A stretch of 55,668 nucleotides of DNA from Planctomycetota bacterium (GCA_009691855.1 SIAI01000029.1:1-55668); one strand, 5' to 3'. Numbered from the stretch's first letter, positions 8,709 to 19,546 are shown. Translations and numbers: made by a program. The notes: generated by a model not told the origin, from the sequence alone.

Positions 8709-9164
8709 ATGTCCCTCCGCTCCCTCGCCAGCGTCGTCCTCCTCGCCCTGCTCTCCGCCTGCGCCGGAGCCGGCCACCAGAACATCCCCCGGCCCGACGA
8801 GAACTCGCCCGTCTCCTCCGATCGCTGCCGCGTGTACATCGCGCGCCAAGACGTCGCCGCCGGCTCGGTGCGGCAGGTGCGCGTGCTCGACGGCGAGGCC
8901 GAGATCGGCGCGATCGCCGAGGACGAGTACCTGTGCTGGGAGCGCCGCCCCGAGCGCGGCATGGGCACGCTGGTCTACGAGGGCCCGGGGCAGAACATCC
9001 ATTCGCGGGATGTCGAGAACGTCTTCGACCTGCCGCGTCAGGCGGGCACGACGACCTGGTTCGCGATCGAGATCCCGCACTCCGGGCGCCAGCCGCAGAT
9101 CAGGCAGCTCTCGCCGCTCGAGGGCCGCGCGCTCATCGCGCAGCGCAGGCCGGCGAAGCGCTGA
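8709..9164 (+). CDS. small lipoprotein, unknown function
   Basis: 151 residues from ATG 8709. The lipoprotein signal MSLRSLASVVLLALLSAC puts the lipidated cysteine at residue 18. The mature part contains CRVYIARQDVAAGSVRQVRVLDGEAEIG and LCWERRPERGMGTLVYEG, a pattern resembling small secreted domains that present a bound or structural metal-independent beta fold, but I do not recognise a family with certainty. The end is basic (ALIAQRRPAKR). It follows the secreted protein at 7430 on the same strand and is convergent with the cardiolipin synthase gene; a short GC-rich hairpin at 9175-9188 (GGGGC/GCCCC) may end transcription. Confidence 0.65.
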   Translation: MSLRSLASVVLLALLSACAGAGHQNIPRPDENSPVSSDRCRVYIARQDVAAGSVRQVRVLDGEAEIGAIAEDEYLCWERRPERGMGTLVYEGPGQNIHSRDVENVFDLPRQAGTTTWFAIEIPHSGRQPQIRQLSPLEGRALIAQRRPAKR

Positions 9165-9210
9165 GTTCTTTCAGGGGGCCGACGCCCCGGTTCCGCGCCC
9201 TCGACCCGGT

Positions 9211-10635
9211 TCAGAGCAGCGAGTCCGCGAGCCGTGCGACGCCCTGCAGAGCCTGCACCCATTGCGGCCGCCGGCGCCATTCCTCGAGCGTCAGCTCGCG
9301 CGACTCTGCGATGAGCTCCGCCTCGATCTCGCGCAGGCGCTTCACGAGCGCCTCGTCGTAGATGAGCAAGCTCACCTCGCAGTTGAGCGCGAAGGAGCGG
9401 ATGTCGAGGTTGCTCGAACCGATCAGCGCGAGCGCGTGGTCGAAGCTCACGTGCTTCGCGTGGAGGAAGCGTGGACGGTGCAGGTGGATGTGGACGCCCG
9501 TCTCGAGCAGCTGCTCGAACCACGACGGGCCCGCGAGGTTGACGAAGAGGCTGTTGCCGCGCTCTGGCACGATCAGGTGGACCTCCGTGCCGCGCAGCAC
9601 GGCGGTGGCGAGCGCCTGCAGGAAGGTCTCGTCGGGGATGAAGTAGGGCGTCGTGAGCACCACGCGTTCGCGCGCGCCGTGCAGCAGCGAGACGATGAGG
9701 TCGTGGGTGGTGCGGTGCTGGAAGCCCGGACCGCTCGGCAGGAGCTGGGCAGACGACGGACCGACCAGCTCGGCCGGCGGGAAGATCTCCGCGAGTTCGG
9801 GCGTGTCCTTGGTCTCGAACCAGCGGTCGGCCAGGAAGACGACGTCGAGCTGCGCCACGACCGGGCCGCGCACGCGTACGACCAGCTCGCGGTTCGGCAA
9901 GCCGGGGATGAACTCCGCATCGACGAGGTTCTGCGAGCCGGTGTAGCCGACGCGCCCGTCGATGACCGCGAGCTTGCGGTGGTTGCGGAGGTCGAAGCGC
10001 GCCGTGCTGCGCCGGAACAGGCCGACCGGCAGCAGGAAGGTCACCTCGACGCCGGCCGTGCGCAACCGCGGCGCCAGGCGGCGCGCGGAGCGGCGCGAGG
10101 CGACGCCGTCCATCAGCACGCGGCAGGAGACGCCGCGTCCGCGCGCGCGCACGAGCGCGTCGGCCACGCGGTTGCCGGTCGGGTCGTCGGCGAAGATGTA
10201 GTAGAGGAGGTGGACGTGGTGCTGTGCGCCGTCGATGTCGGCGATCAGGCGCGCGAGCGCCTCGTCGTAGTCGGACAGGAGCTCGACCGCGTTGCCGTCG
10301 AGCGTCTGGAAGTGGCCGAGCTGCTCGGCGAGCACGACCGCGCTCGCGAACTCCGGCTTCACGCTCGGGCGCGTACGGGGCGACTGCTGCCACGCCTTGC
10401 CCTTGGCCGCCGCGAGCGCCTCGGCCACGCGTTTCTGCATCGCGACCCGCCACACCGGCAGACGCACGCGCCCGATCCAGAGGTAGCACGCGATCCCCGG
10501 CCACGGCAGCAGGAAGATCAGCAGCAACCACGTGCGGGCGGCCGCCGTCTCCTTGGTGCGCGGCAGGTACCACAGGGCGCCGATGCGGATCGCCCACTCG
10601 CTGGCGTAGTACGCGACGCCCCAGGACCACTGCAT
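9211..10635 (-). CDS. cls: cardiolipin synthase (phospholipase D family)
   Basis: 474 residues from ATG 10635. Two N-terminal transmembrane helices (about 5-23 and 34-54) precede two PLD domains. The first HKD motif is HRKLAVIDG (His219, Lys221, Asp226) followed by GYTGSQN; the second is HAKHVSFD (His392, Lys394, Asp399) followed by IGSSNLD. Length, helices and both motifs fit bacterial cardiolipin synthases, which join two phosphatidylglycerol molecules (or PG and another phospholipid) at the inner membrane. The C terminus ends LADSLL, whereas many homologues end close to LLSPLL-like hydrophobic residues. It stands alone on the minus strand. Confidence 0.92.
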   Translation of the reverse strand: MQWSWGVAYYASEWAIRIGALWYLPRTKETAAARTWLLLIFLLPWPGIACYLWIGRVRLPVWRVAMQKRVAEALAAAKGKAWQQSPRTRPSVKPEFASAVVLAEQLGHFQTLDGNAVELLSDYDEALARLIADIDGAQHHVHLLYYIFADDPTGNRVADALVRARGRGVSCRVLMDGVASRRSARRLAPRLRTAGVEVTFLLPVGLFRRSTARFDLRNHRKLAVIDGRVGYTGSQNLVDAEFIPGLPNRELVVRVRGPVVAQLDVVFLADRWFETKDTPELAEIFPPAELVGPSSAQLLPSGPGFQHRTTHDLIVSLLHGARERVVLTTPYFIPDETFLQALATAVLRGTEVHLIVPERGNSLFVNLAGPSWFEQLLETGVHIHLHRPRFLHAKHVSFDHALALIGSSNLDIRSFALNCEVSLLIYDEALVKRLREIEAELIAESRELTLEEWRRRPQWVQALQGVARLADSLL

Positions 10636-10766
10636 CGGCTCACGGTACCCGAAGGAGGAGTTCGTCCGAGAGCGACGGTAGGGCGGAACGCTCGATTCGG
10701 GGGCGCGCCGAGAACCTGCGGCGTCAACGTCCGCGAGCCGTCGGCGTGCCCGAGCTCACCCCGCCC

Positions 10767-12671
10767 TCACGGCCGCACTGCGAGGTGCTCGCGCAGGATG
10801 CGGCGGATCGCCTGGATCGTCAGCGGGTGCGACTGGCACGAGTGCGCGCTCGGGATCAGGTCCTCGGAGGCCACGCCCTCGAGATGCGCGCTGGCGTAGG
10901 CGACCACGCCGTCGTCGGCCGTGGCCAGGGCGCGCGGATCGCCGGGATCCGCCGCGCCGATGGAGATGACCGAGTGCGCGCTCACGCCGGGCGCGAGCGG
11001 CGTGCGCTTCAGGCGCTTCACCAGCTGGCTGTCGGGTGCCATGCCGGCGATGCTCGAATGGTCCTCGGGCAAGGCGCCGCTGAGCAGCGAGGCCTGACGC
11101 TGCAGCAGTGAGGCGCCCAGGTTGACCACGTCGCTCGGGAACGAGATCAGCTTGCCGAGGAGGCGCGAGTACCAGCGCGCGGAGATGAAGCTCCCGCGGT
11201 GCGGCGTGGACACGAACACCACGCGCTGCACGTACTCGAGCGGTTCGAACTCGAGACAGCGGCGCAGCAGCGCATCTTCGTCCGGCGCGAGCGCGAGCTG
11301 GTCGAGCGTGCGCCCGGAGAGCTCCTCCAGCCAAGTCATGTCGCCGTGGCTCACCAGCAGGCGCACCAGCAGGCCGCCCTGGCTGTGCCCGATCAAGACC
11401 ATGCGCCGCAGGGCCTCGTCCGTGCCCGCTGGATCGAGCTCGGCCACGGTCGCGCGCAGCGCGTCGCGCAGCTCGGCCGCCGAGTACAGGATCGGGTTGC
11501 CGGTGGCGTACTGGAAGAACCACATCTGCGTCGAGCGCCGCAGCAGCGGGTCGGACCACAGCGTGTTGAACAGCTCGGCCCAGTAGGCCGGGCTGGAGGC
11601 CGTGCCGTGCACGAACACGACCGGCACGCGACCGCGCGCGTAGGGCTGGGCCAGGATCAGCCGATTCGAGCGCTCGGGGCGCTCGCCCCCGAAGAGTCCG
11701 GCGATGCTGAAGCGCCATAAAGCCGAGTCGTCGAGGCCGCGCGCCAGGGCGGCGCTGCGCTCCGTTTCGAGCGGGACCTCGCGGCCCGCCACGTCGACGC
11801 GCTCGGCGTCGTAGCCCGAGTGCAGCTCCAGGCGCGCGTGGAGGCCGGAGGCGAGCTGTTCCAGGCCGCCCTCGATCCGCAGGAAGGCGGTGACGGGCGC
11901 TACCCGTGCGGCCACGTAGGCGTGCTCGTCGGGCGCGGGCTTCTGCAAGCGAGTCGCGATCAGCGGCACGCCCAGGCCCGAGTCGCGCAAGCGCAGTCGC
12001 AGCCCGTAGATCGTCAGCAGGTCGGCGGGCTCGAAGCGGAACGCAGCCGGCGTCCAGAGAGCTGCCGGATCCAGGTGCAACTCGAGCGAGCCGGTGGGCA
12101 GCGCGCGCACGCCCTCGACCAGCTCGATGCGCGCCTTGCGGTCGAGCAGCGCGCGCAGCAGGCCGTCGTTGTACAGCTCGGCGGCCCAGCGGAAGCGCCG
12201 GTCGTAGGGGTTCGGTACCTCCACTTCGTCACCCAGCAAGTACAGGTACGCGTAGACCGCGGCCGCGAGATACGCCTCGCGATCGCGCATGCGCCGGCCG
12301 AGCAAGTAACTGCCCTCGGCCAGGGCGAAGAGCGTCCTGCGCTGCGGCTCGGCCACGGCCCGCGCGTGCAGCTCGCGCAGCGCGGCGCGGGGATCCTCGT
12401 CGTACAGCGTGCACAGGTCGAACACTGCCAGGACCTCGCGCGAGGGGTCGCTCAGGCGATTCGCGTTCAGCGCGCAGGCCTCGAGCTCCACCCGCGCCTC
12501 GTCCAGCGTCGTCGGGCGCGTGCCCACGAGCTTCGGGCTCAGGAAGCAGCTCGCCAGCAGCAGCGTGCCGAGCGCCCAGACGATCGCGGCGCGGAGGTTC
12601 AAGGGGGCGAGCGTCTTCGTCACGCAGACGGTAGTGAACCGGGCGAGGGGCCGCAAACGCGTGCGTGTCAT
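10767..12671 (-). CDS. alpha/beta-hydrolase (lipase/esterase-type) lipoprotein
   Basis: 634 residues from ATG 12671, with a lipoprotein signal ending LLLASC (Cys42). The first 300 residues contain a helical, possibly TPR-like region and a beta-rich part; the hydrolase fold begins at RVPVVFVHGTASSPAYWAELFN (oxyanion HG), with nucleophile elbow GHSQGG (Ser430), and ends with a His-rich segment SAHSCQSHPLTIQAI that likely supplies the catalytic histidine. Homologous long hydrolases are often annotated as lipase or triacylglycerol lipase-like; the substrate is unknown. Its ATG overlaps the TGA of the upstream DUF4105 gene in ATGA, indicating translational coupling and a joint function at the envelope. 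Confidence 0.85.
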   Translation of the reverse strand: MTRTRLRPLARFTTVCVTKTLAPLNLRAAIVWALGTLLLASCFLSPKLVGTRPTTLDEARVELEACALNANRLSDPSREVLAVFDLCTLYDEDPRAALRELHARAVAEPQRRTLFALAEGSYLLGRRMRDREAYLAAAVYAYLYLLGDEVEVPNPYDRRFRWAAELYNDGLLRALLDRKARIELVEGVRALPTGSLELHLDPAALWTPAAFRFEPADLLTIYGLRLRLRDSGLGVPLIATRLQKPAPDEHAYVAARVAPVTAFLRIEGGLEQLASGLHARLELHSGYDAERVDVAGREVPLETERSAALARGLDDSALWRFSIAGLFGGERPERSNRLILAQPYARGRVPVVFVHGTASSPAYWAELFNTLWSDPLLRRSTQMWFFQYATGNPILYSAAELRDALRATVAELDPAGTDEALRRMVLIGHSQGGLLVRLLVSHGDMTWLEELSGRTLDQLALAPDEDALLRRCLEFEPLEYVQRVVFVSTPHRGSFISARWYSRLLGKLISFPSDVVNLGASLLQRQASLLSGALPEDHSSIAGMAPDSQLVKRLKRTPLAPGVSAHSVISIGAADPGDPRALATADDGVVAYASAHLEGVASEDLIPSAHSCQSHPLTIQAIRRILREHLAVRP

Positions 12672-13702
12672 CGGGCGACGCGCGGCGGCAGTTCGCGGCG
12701 CAAGCGCGCCGAGAACTCCGCCTCCGGCCCGGCGAACGCCTCCAGCGCTGCGGCGGTGACGTCGCAGCGCGCGCGCAGCTCCGCGAACGGGGGCGCGCCG
12801 TCGAGGTGGCCGTTCTCGAACAACAGCTCGTCCACACGCCCGTTGGCGAGCAGGCGCCAGTCGAACGGCCCCGCCCTGCCGAGTTCCTGCACGCACTGGC
12901 GGATCGAGCTCGTGCAGCTGGCAGAGAGCGCGTTGTACCAGGCCGGCGTCGAGGCCAGGGCCTCGATGCGCCGCGCGTACACCAGCAGCAGCTCGCGCGC
13001 CGCGTCGGCCGCCACCCTCAGGCGATAGAGGTGCAGGTGCTCGCCGCGGAAGGCCGCGCGCACGCCGAGCACGTCGCGCTCGTCGGCCACCACGTAGTAG
13101 AGCTCGTACTGGCGGAAGAAGCCGCGCAGCGCGGAGTAGCCCTCGCCCTCCTCCTTGCGCGTCTCGATCGACACGGCAAGGTGCCGGCCGTCCGCGAACT
13201 CGAACGACAGGATCGTGTGCACGATCAGCGGCACGTCCCAGTCCGAGAGCACGAGGTCCACGCCGCGCACGTCGGCCAGGGCGTAGCCGCGCTCCTCCCA
13301 GCGCTCCGTGCCGTCCTCGTCCGAGCGCCAGTCGAAGTTGCGCACGGCGCTGAAGGTGATGCGCTCGCCCTCCACGCGCACGCCAGGGAGCTGCGCCACG
13401 TCCGCCTGCCAGGCGCGATCGTTGCGCGGCGCCAGGCTCGTCCACCACAGCAGCAGGCCCGCGAATAGCACGAACCACGCGTAACGTCGTGCGCGCCGCC
13501 GCCATCGCCCGAGCCACAGCCAAGCGGAGAGCGGCACGAACAGGCCGGCCGCGAACGCCCCCGGTCCGTCGAAGCACAAGGCTAGCGCGCCCCACAGCAC
13601 GGCCAGGGTGATGAGCACGACGCACGCCGTCGCGCCCAGGGCGCGCAGCAGGCGTCGCGGCCAAGGTCGTGGGAGCGTGGTGTCGACTGCGGCGTGTTCC
13701 AA
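12668..13702 (-). CDS. DUF4105 (Lnb N-terminal-like) membrane protein
   Basis: About 344 residues from a TTG at 13702; an ATG at 13849 would add 49 Arg/Ala-rich residues that look non-coding. Three hydrophobic segments lie in the first 110 residues. The DUF4105 domain follows, with FSAVRNFDWRSDEDGTE, RGVDLVLSDWDVPLIVHTI, SIETRKEEGEGYSALRGF and FRQYELYYVVADERDV, the usual landmarks of this family. DUF4105 corresponds to the Lnb N-terminal periplasmic domain; the C-terminal part has YNALSASCTSSI, resembling the cysteine and Asn/Ser conserved in the papain-like fold proposed for the family. Role unknown; the tight coupling with the hydrolase downstream suggests lipid or lipoprotein processing. 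Confidence 0.8.
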   Translation of the reverse strand: MEHAAVDTTLPRPWPRRLLRALGATACVVLITLAVLWGALALCFDGPGAFAAGLFVPLSAWLWLGRWRRRARRYAWFVLFAGLLLWWTSLAPRNDRAWQADVAQLPGVRVEGERITFSAVRNFDWRSDEDGTERWEERGYALADVRGVDLVLSDWDVPLIVHTILSFEFADGRHLAVSIETRKEEGEGYSALRGFFRQYELYYVVADERDVLGVRAAFRGEHLHLYRLRVAADAARELLLVYARRIEALASTPAWYNALSASCTSSIRQCVQELGRAGPFDWRLLANGRVDELLFENGHLDGAPPFAELRARCDVTAAALEAFAGPEAEFSARLRRELPPRVAR

Positions 13703-13949
13703 GGCGAACAGCCTAGCGTGACGCGCGTGTCGAGCGCGCCACCTTGCAGCGCGCAATGCACGCGCTGCCGAGGACCTCGCGTGGCCTCTGCCCGTGCGCA
13801 GCCGCAGCGCGGCGCGCTGACAAAGAGTTGGCCCGGAGCAGGGCCGCATTGTCTTGCTACGGGCCTCGCGTTCTCTGCGCGGATCCGCCTTGAAACCCGT
13901 GACGTATCCAAGGCGTTCGACAGCCGCAGCTGCGCGTGCCCGCCGCGCT

Positions 13950-14954
13950 CTACAGCCCGCGCACGCCGACCATCTGCTGCGTCTCGACGTCCCAGACCTT
14001 GAGGCGCAGGCAGCGCACGATGTCCAGAGGATGCAGCGAGGTGACCTTGGGCGAGCTCAGCTCGGGCAGCTCCAGCACCTCGGGCAGGCGATAGAAGGGG
14101 ATGCGCGCGTTGAGGTGATGGATGTGGTGGTAGCCGATGTTGGCGGTGAACCAGGCCGCGAGCGGGCCCGTGCGCATGAAACTGGAGGACTCCAGCGCGG
14201 CCCTTTCATAGGCCCAGCCGGCCTGGTCGCAGAACGACACGCCGGGGAAGTTGTGCTGGGCGTAGAAGAGATACGCGCCCGCCGCGCCCATCATGGCGTG
14301 CGGCACGAGCTGCGTGAGCAGCCAGGCCTGCCAGCCCCCGTACAACAGCAACGCCACGGCGATGCCCGCGTGCAGGAGCAGCGCGAGCAGACACTCGACG
14401 TGCTTGCGCGGGTAGTTGCGGAACGGGTTCACGCACATCCCGTAGAGGAACATGAACACGTAGCCGAACGCGATGGTGAGTGGGTGGCGCACGAACAGGT
14501 ACGCGCGCCGTTCGGCCTTCGAGCTCTTCAGGAACTGCTCCTTGGTCATGATCGGATACGAGCCGATGTGCGAACCGCGGAGCTTGGAGTTGTGGGTGTG
14601 ATGGTGGTCGTGGGAGCTGCGCCAGACGCTGCTCGGGCTGAGCACGAAGATGCCGAAGGCGCGCATCAGCCCCTCGGCCAAGGCCGAGCGCGGGAGGATC
14701 GCGCGGTGCTGCTGGTCGTGGTAGATGACGAACGAACGCATCAGCAGCAGTCCGGCCAGGAAACTGGAGGTGATCCGGGTCGCGAGGTGTCCCGCCCACA
14801 GCGTTCCCGCCAGCGCGGCGAGCAGCAGCAGCCCGGTGGACGACACGCACCACCAGCTGCGCGCGGTCTCGTCCTTCGCGTAGGCCTTGGTGGCGACGAT
14901 CAGTTCGGTGCCGATGCGAAGCTGCAGGGGGGGCGCCGGGGAGGAAGAGGTCAC
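13950..14954 (-). CDS. membrane fatty acid desaturase
   Basis: 334 residues from a GTG at 14954; a TTG at 15065 would add 37 Ser/Pro/Arg-rich residues and is less likely. Three histidine boxes of integral-membrane di-iron desaturases are present: HDQQH (79-83), HDHHH (115-119) and HHIHH (276-280), plus AQHNFPG between the second and third. Four or so hydrophobic segments are placed as usual for the family. The enzyme introduces a double bond into acyl chains in the cytoplasmic membrane with electrons from ferredoxin or a similar donor. No redox partner gene is adjacent. It shares the strand with the large propeller gene upstream but is probably transcribed separately. Confidence 0.9.
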   Translation of the reverse strand: MTSSSPAPPLQLRIGTELIVATKAYAKDETARSWWCVSSTGLLLLAALAGTLWAGHLATRITSSFLAGLLLMRSFVIYHDQQHRAILPRSALAEGLMRAFGIFVLSPSSVWRSSHDHHHTHNSKLRGSHIGSYPIMTKEQFLKSSKAERRAYLFVRHPLTIAFGYVFMFLYGMCVNPFRNYPRKHVECLLALLLHAGIAVALLLYGGWQAWLLTQLVPHAMMGAAGAYLFYAQHNFPGVSFCDQAGWAYERAALESSSFMRTGPLAAWFTANIGYHHIHHLNARIPFYRLPEVLELPELSSPKVTSLHPLDIVRCLRLKVWDVETQQMVGVRGL

Positions 14955-15131
14955 GTACGGGGTCGGGGAGATTCGTGTTGCAGCGGGGGGCCGTGAGCCA
15001 GCGAAGCTCGAGCGGGGTCGCCGAGCCGCGGATGGTATCGACTCGCGCTCGACCCCCCGAGTCAACTTCCGTGGAAGCGGCCGGCAGCCGCTGGCTCCGT
15101 CCGCAAGCCGAGCGACCCCGGTCGTGCGCGG

Positions 15132-18100
15132 CTACTGCCCGACCGTGCGTGTCTGCGTGGGCGTCGCCGCCGGGCGCGGAGGATGGGCGAGGAAGGCGAT
15201 GAAGAGCTCGAGCACGTTGTCCTCTTCCTGCTCGGCGCGGTACACCGCCCGGCCGTCGCTGAGGGGCGCGAAGTCGGTCTGGACATCGCCGCCGGTCGGG
15301 AGTGGGCGGTTCAGGCGCTCGGGCGGGGTGCTGCCATCGAGCGCGACGGCGAAGAGCTCGAAGAGCCCGACCTGCACCGCGTCGGCGCGGTAGGCGACCC
15401 TGCTCGAATCGGCGGCGATGCGGAACCCGCTCACGTCGCCCAGGGGCAGGATGTGCAAGAGCACGCTCGCGCCGCCCGCCAGGGCCACGCCGTTGAGCTC
15501 CATGCGGTTGTCCACGCGCTCGTCGGCCAGGTAGACGACGCGCAGCTGGTCGGGGGCGAGCGCGAAGGAGCTGACGCTGCCGCCCGCGACCAAGGTGCCC
15601 GAGAGCTGCAGCGGGCCCGCGCTGCCGTCGGCCGGAACGCGGAAGAGTTCGTAGCGAGCGACGCCGTTCGGGTTGGCGCGCAACAAGACCTGCTGGCCGT
15701 CGGCCGTGAGCGTGAAGTCGATCTGCGCCTCACGCCCGGCCGGCAGGGCGGTCAGCGGCAATGCGGCGCCGCCCGCGAGCGGCACGCGGAAGAGGTCGAA
15801 GGTCCGGTCCACGCTCGGATCGGCGCGGAAGACGACGTACGCGGAATCGGACGTGAGCTGGAAGTGCGTCACGTCGCCGCCTACCACCAGGGCGGGGCTG
15901 AGGAGCTGGGCGGGCGCGCTGGCGTCGCTCGGCACCGAGAAGAGCTCGAACTGCTGATCCACGCCCGGATCGGCGAGGTAGACGACGTGCAGGCCGTCCG
16001 GCGTGAAGCCGAAGGCGCTCACGTCGGCGGCGCCGGCCAGCGGCGGGTTGAGCTTCGACGCCGGCGCGCTGCCGTCGGCGGGCACGCGGTAGAGCTCCAT
16101 CACGCCGCTCAGATCCTGATCCGAGAGATACAGCGCCAGGCTGCCGTCCGGTGAGAGCTGGAACTCGCCGACCGAGCCGCTGGGCGGGTTGAGCGAGCGC
16201 GCCACGCCGACGCCGTCGAGGCGCACGCTGCGCAGGTCGAGCGGGCCGAAGAGCCCGCGCTGCTTGTGATAGAAGACGCGCGTCCCGGTGGAATCGATCA
16301 CCAGCGGCTGGGATTGCAGGGCCAGTCCGGTCTGGACCTCGAGCGCGATCGGCGCCGCAGGATGCGTGATCGTCGCCGAGTACAGCCAGCCAGCCGCGCC
16401 CAGGCCGACGCTGTGCAGGAAGGCCACACGCGTGCCCGTCGGGCTGAGCGCGAAGCCGGGCAGCACGTTGCCACCCTCGCTCAGACTTGGGGCAAGGGAC
16501 AGCGTCTCGCCACGCCCGTCCGCGCGCGTCGCGAACAGCCCGAACACCTGGTCCTCGTCCTGGTCGGCGCGGTAGACGACGCGCTGCTCGTCGGCGGTGA
16601 CCAGGAACGAATCCACGTCGCCCACCACCGGCCCGAGCGCCATGGGCGCGTTGTACGTCTCCACCTGGCCGCCGGCGAAGGGCGCGCCGAAGAGCTCGAA
16701 GGTCTCGTTCTGATTCGGATCGGCGCGGTAGATCACGTGCTCGCCGTCGGCCGCGACCAGGAACTGGTAGACGTCTCCGGCCGGGATCAGCGGCGCGCTG
16801 AGCAGGCGCGGGAGCGCGCTCGCGTCCAGCGGGACGGTGAAGAGCTGCGACACGCCCGTCGCTCCGCCCTCCGAGCGGAAGACGACGTCCTGGCCGCCCG
16901 GGTGGATCTGGAAGCTCGCGTTGTTGCCGAAGGGTGCGGGGTTGAGCAGCACGGGCGCTTGACCGCCGAACAGCGGGACACGGTAGAGGTTCGTGTCGCT
17001 GGAATAGACGACGGTGGAAGCGAGGATCTCGACCTGACCGAGGTAGGCCGTGCTCGAGAGCTGGATCGCGTTCTGGCTGCCATCGACCGGAGCCGAGAAA
17101 AGGGCGCGCTGGCCGCCCTGTCGGGCCAAGAAGACGACCCGCGTGCCGTCGGCGGAGAGGACGAGAGCGGCGCCGAATGTGTCGGGGATCCACGCGCCCA
17201 TGTTGATCTGGACCCGCTGGGTTCCGTCGAGATCCACGCACACGAGGTCCGCGCCGTCGATGAACGCCACGCGGAACACGCCGTCGAATGCGAAGGGGCG
17301 CTCGTAGGGGTTCAGCGGCTGGTGGTTCAGGAGCCAGGGCGAGTGGCTGCCGTCCAGCGGCACGGCGAAGAGATCGGCATCCTCGTAGCCGTCCTCGTCG
17401 AACGCCTGGTGGAAGACGGCGTGCGTCGCGTCATCCGAGATGCGCAGGTTCTCCACGACCGTGATGCCGAAGTTGATCGGGGGCTGGGTCGTGCCGAGCA
17501 GGAGCGGTGCCGCGCTGCCGTCCGTCGGCACGCTGTAGAGACTCGAGCGCGAGAACGCGAACGAGACGGTGAAGGCCGCCATGCTCCCGTCGGGACTGAT
17601 CCAGACGTGGGTGCCAGGCTCGAAGTTCGGCGCGATCAGCGTCGCGGGCGCGCTGCCGTCGATCGGTACGCGATAGAGGTTGCCGGTGTCGCCCTCGTCG
17701 GCGCGGTAGAGGACGCTCGTTCCCCCGGGAAGGATCCAGAAGTTCATCACGCCGGAGCCGGTCACGTTCGGACCGTTCAGACGGACCGGGCTCGCGCTGC
17801 CGTCTGTCGGCACGCTGTAGAGCTCGTCCAGGTTGTTCGTGTTCTGGTCGACGAGGAAGACCGTGTGCCCGGTGCTCGACACGGCGTAGTCCCAGCCGCC
17901 GCCGGCGCCGAAGACGTTGATGCCGACTCCGCCCACGTTCGCCCAGGGCGGCAGCGGGTCGTTCAGCTTCACGGTGGGGCTGCTGCCGTCGAGCGGCCCG
18001 CTGAAGAGCTCGTAGACGTTGTCCGCCGCCTCGTCCGCGCGATAGACCACGCGCGTGCCGTCGGGGCTGAGCAGGAAGTCGGTCACGTCCCCCGCCGCCG

Positions 18101-18227
18101 GCTGCGCGAGCGGCCCGTTGAGCTTCACGGTCTGGGCGTGCGCACCCGCCGACAGCGCGACGAGCACGGCCAGCACGCCGCGGTAGGACACGCGACAACG
18201 ACCCCAACCAACGCGAACGCGACCCAT
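15132..18227 (-). CDS. giant secreted WD40-like (TolB/PD40-type) propeller protein
   Basis: 1031 residues. The ATG at 18227 follows a strong AGGAGG by 6 bases, and the product starts with a signal peptide ending AHA before Gln32. Nearly the whole protein is built of about twenty degenerate 45-residue repeats with the pattern LSPDGTRVVYRAD ... YELFSVPLDGS ... LNGPL ... GGDV, the PD40/TolB-type beta-propeller blade. That number suggests two or three propellers. No catalytic domain or anchor follows; the tail is PRPAATPTQTRTVGQ. Proteins of this type are secreted or periplasmic and their ligands are generally unknown. The start is divergent from ychF across a 149-base promoter region. Confidence 0.85.
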   Translation of the reverse strand: MGRVRVGWGRCRVSYRGVLAVLVALSAGAHAQTVKLNGPLAQPAAGDVTDFLLSPDGTRVVYRADEAADNVYELFSGPLDGSSPTVKLNDPLPPWANVGGVGINVFGAGGGWDYAVSSTGHTVFLVDQNTNNLDELYSVPTDGSASPVRLNGPNVTGSGVMNFWILPGGTSVLYRADEGDTGNLYRVPIDGSAPATLIAPNFEPGTHVWISPDGSMAAFTVSFAFSRSSLYSVPTDGSAAPLLLGTTQPPINFGITVVENLRISDDATHAVFHQAFDEDGYEDADLFAVPLDGSHSPWLLNHQPLNPYERPFAFDGVFRVAFIDGADLVCVDLDGTQRVQINMGAWIPDTFGAALVLSADGTRVVFLARQGGQRALFSAPVDGSQNAIQLSSTAYLGQVEILASTVVYSSDTNLYRVPLFGGQAPVLLNPAPFGNNASFQIHPGGQDVVFRSEGGATGVSQLFTVPLDASALPRLLSAPLIPAGDVYQFLVAADGEHVIYRADPNQNETFELFGAPFAGGQVETYNAPMALGPVVGDVDSFLVTADEQRVVYRADQDEDQVFGLFATRADGRGETLSLAPSLSEGGNVLPGFALSPTGTRVAFLHSVGLGAAGWLYSATITHPAAPIALEVQTGLALQSQPLVIDSTGTRVFYHKQRGLFGPLDLRSVRLDGVGVARSLNPPSGSVGEFQLSPDGSLALYLSDQDLSGVMELYRVPADGSAPASKLNPPLAGAADVSAFGFTPDGLHVVYLADPGVDQQFELFSVPSDASAPAQLLSPALVVGGDVTHFQLTSDSAYVVFRADPSVDRTFDLFRVPLAGGAALPLTALPAGREAQIDFTLTADGQQVLLRANPNGVARYELFRVPADGSAGPLQLSGTLVAGGSVSSFALAPDQLRVVYLADERVDNRMELNGVALAGGASVLLHILPLGDVSGFRIAADSSRVAYRADAVQVGLFELFAVALDGSTPPERLNRPLPTGGDVQTDFAPLSDGRAVYRAEQEEDNVLELFIAFLAHPPRPAATPTQTRTVGQ

Positions 18228-18233
18228 GGCCAG

Positions 18234-18239
18234 CCTCCT
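18234..18239 (-). promoter_or_regulatory. strong ribosome binding site of the propeller gene
   Basis: On the minus strand AGGAGG lies 6 bases before the ATG at 18227. It is the clearest Shine-Dalgarno sequence in the window and decides the start, ruling out an upstream extension of 44 residues in the same frame. Confidence 0.75.
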
Positions 18240-18376
18240 GACGCCGAAAACAACGCCCAGGATAGCGCCCCCCTCGTTCACCGCGCGCCCCCGCGTCACT
18301 ATGATCCTGCGCGGCGCCCGAAGTCGGCCCGCTGCAGTCTCAAGAGTCTCCTCCCGCACCTCGAAAAGGGCGCCCC

Positions 18377-19492
<1,116 letters not shown>

Positions 19493-19546
19493 TGCGCTGG
19501 GCGAGCTCGTCGTCGCTCGTGAGGCGCTCCCTGGCGGACCTGTCGG

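Noticed and set aside
12671..13664. Extension of the hydrolase frame by 331 codons upstream
   Set aside because: This part overlaps the DUF4105 gene in another frame, and the hydrolase has its own ATG with a lipoprotein signal at 12671.
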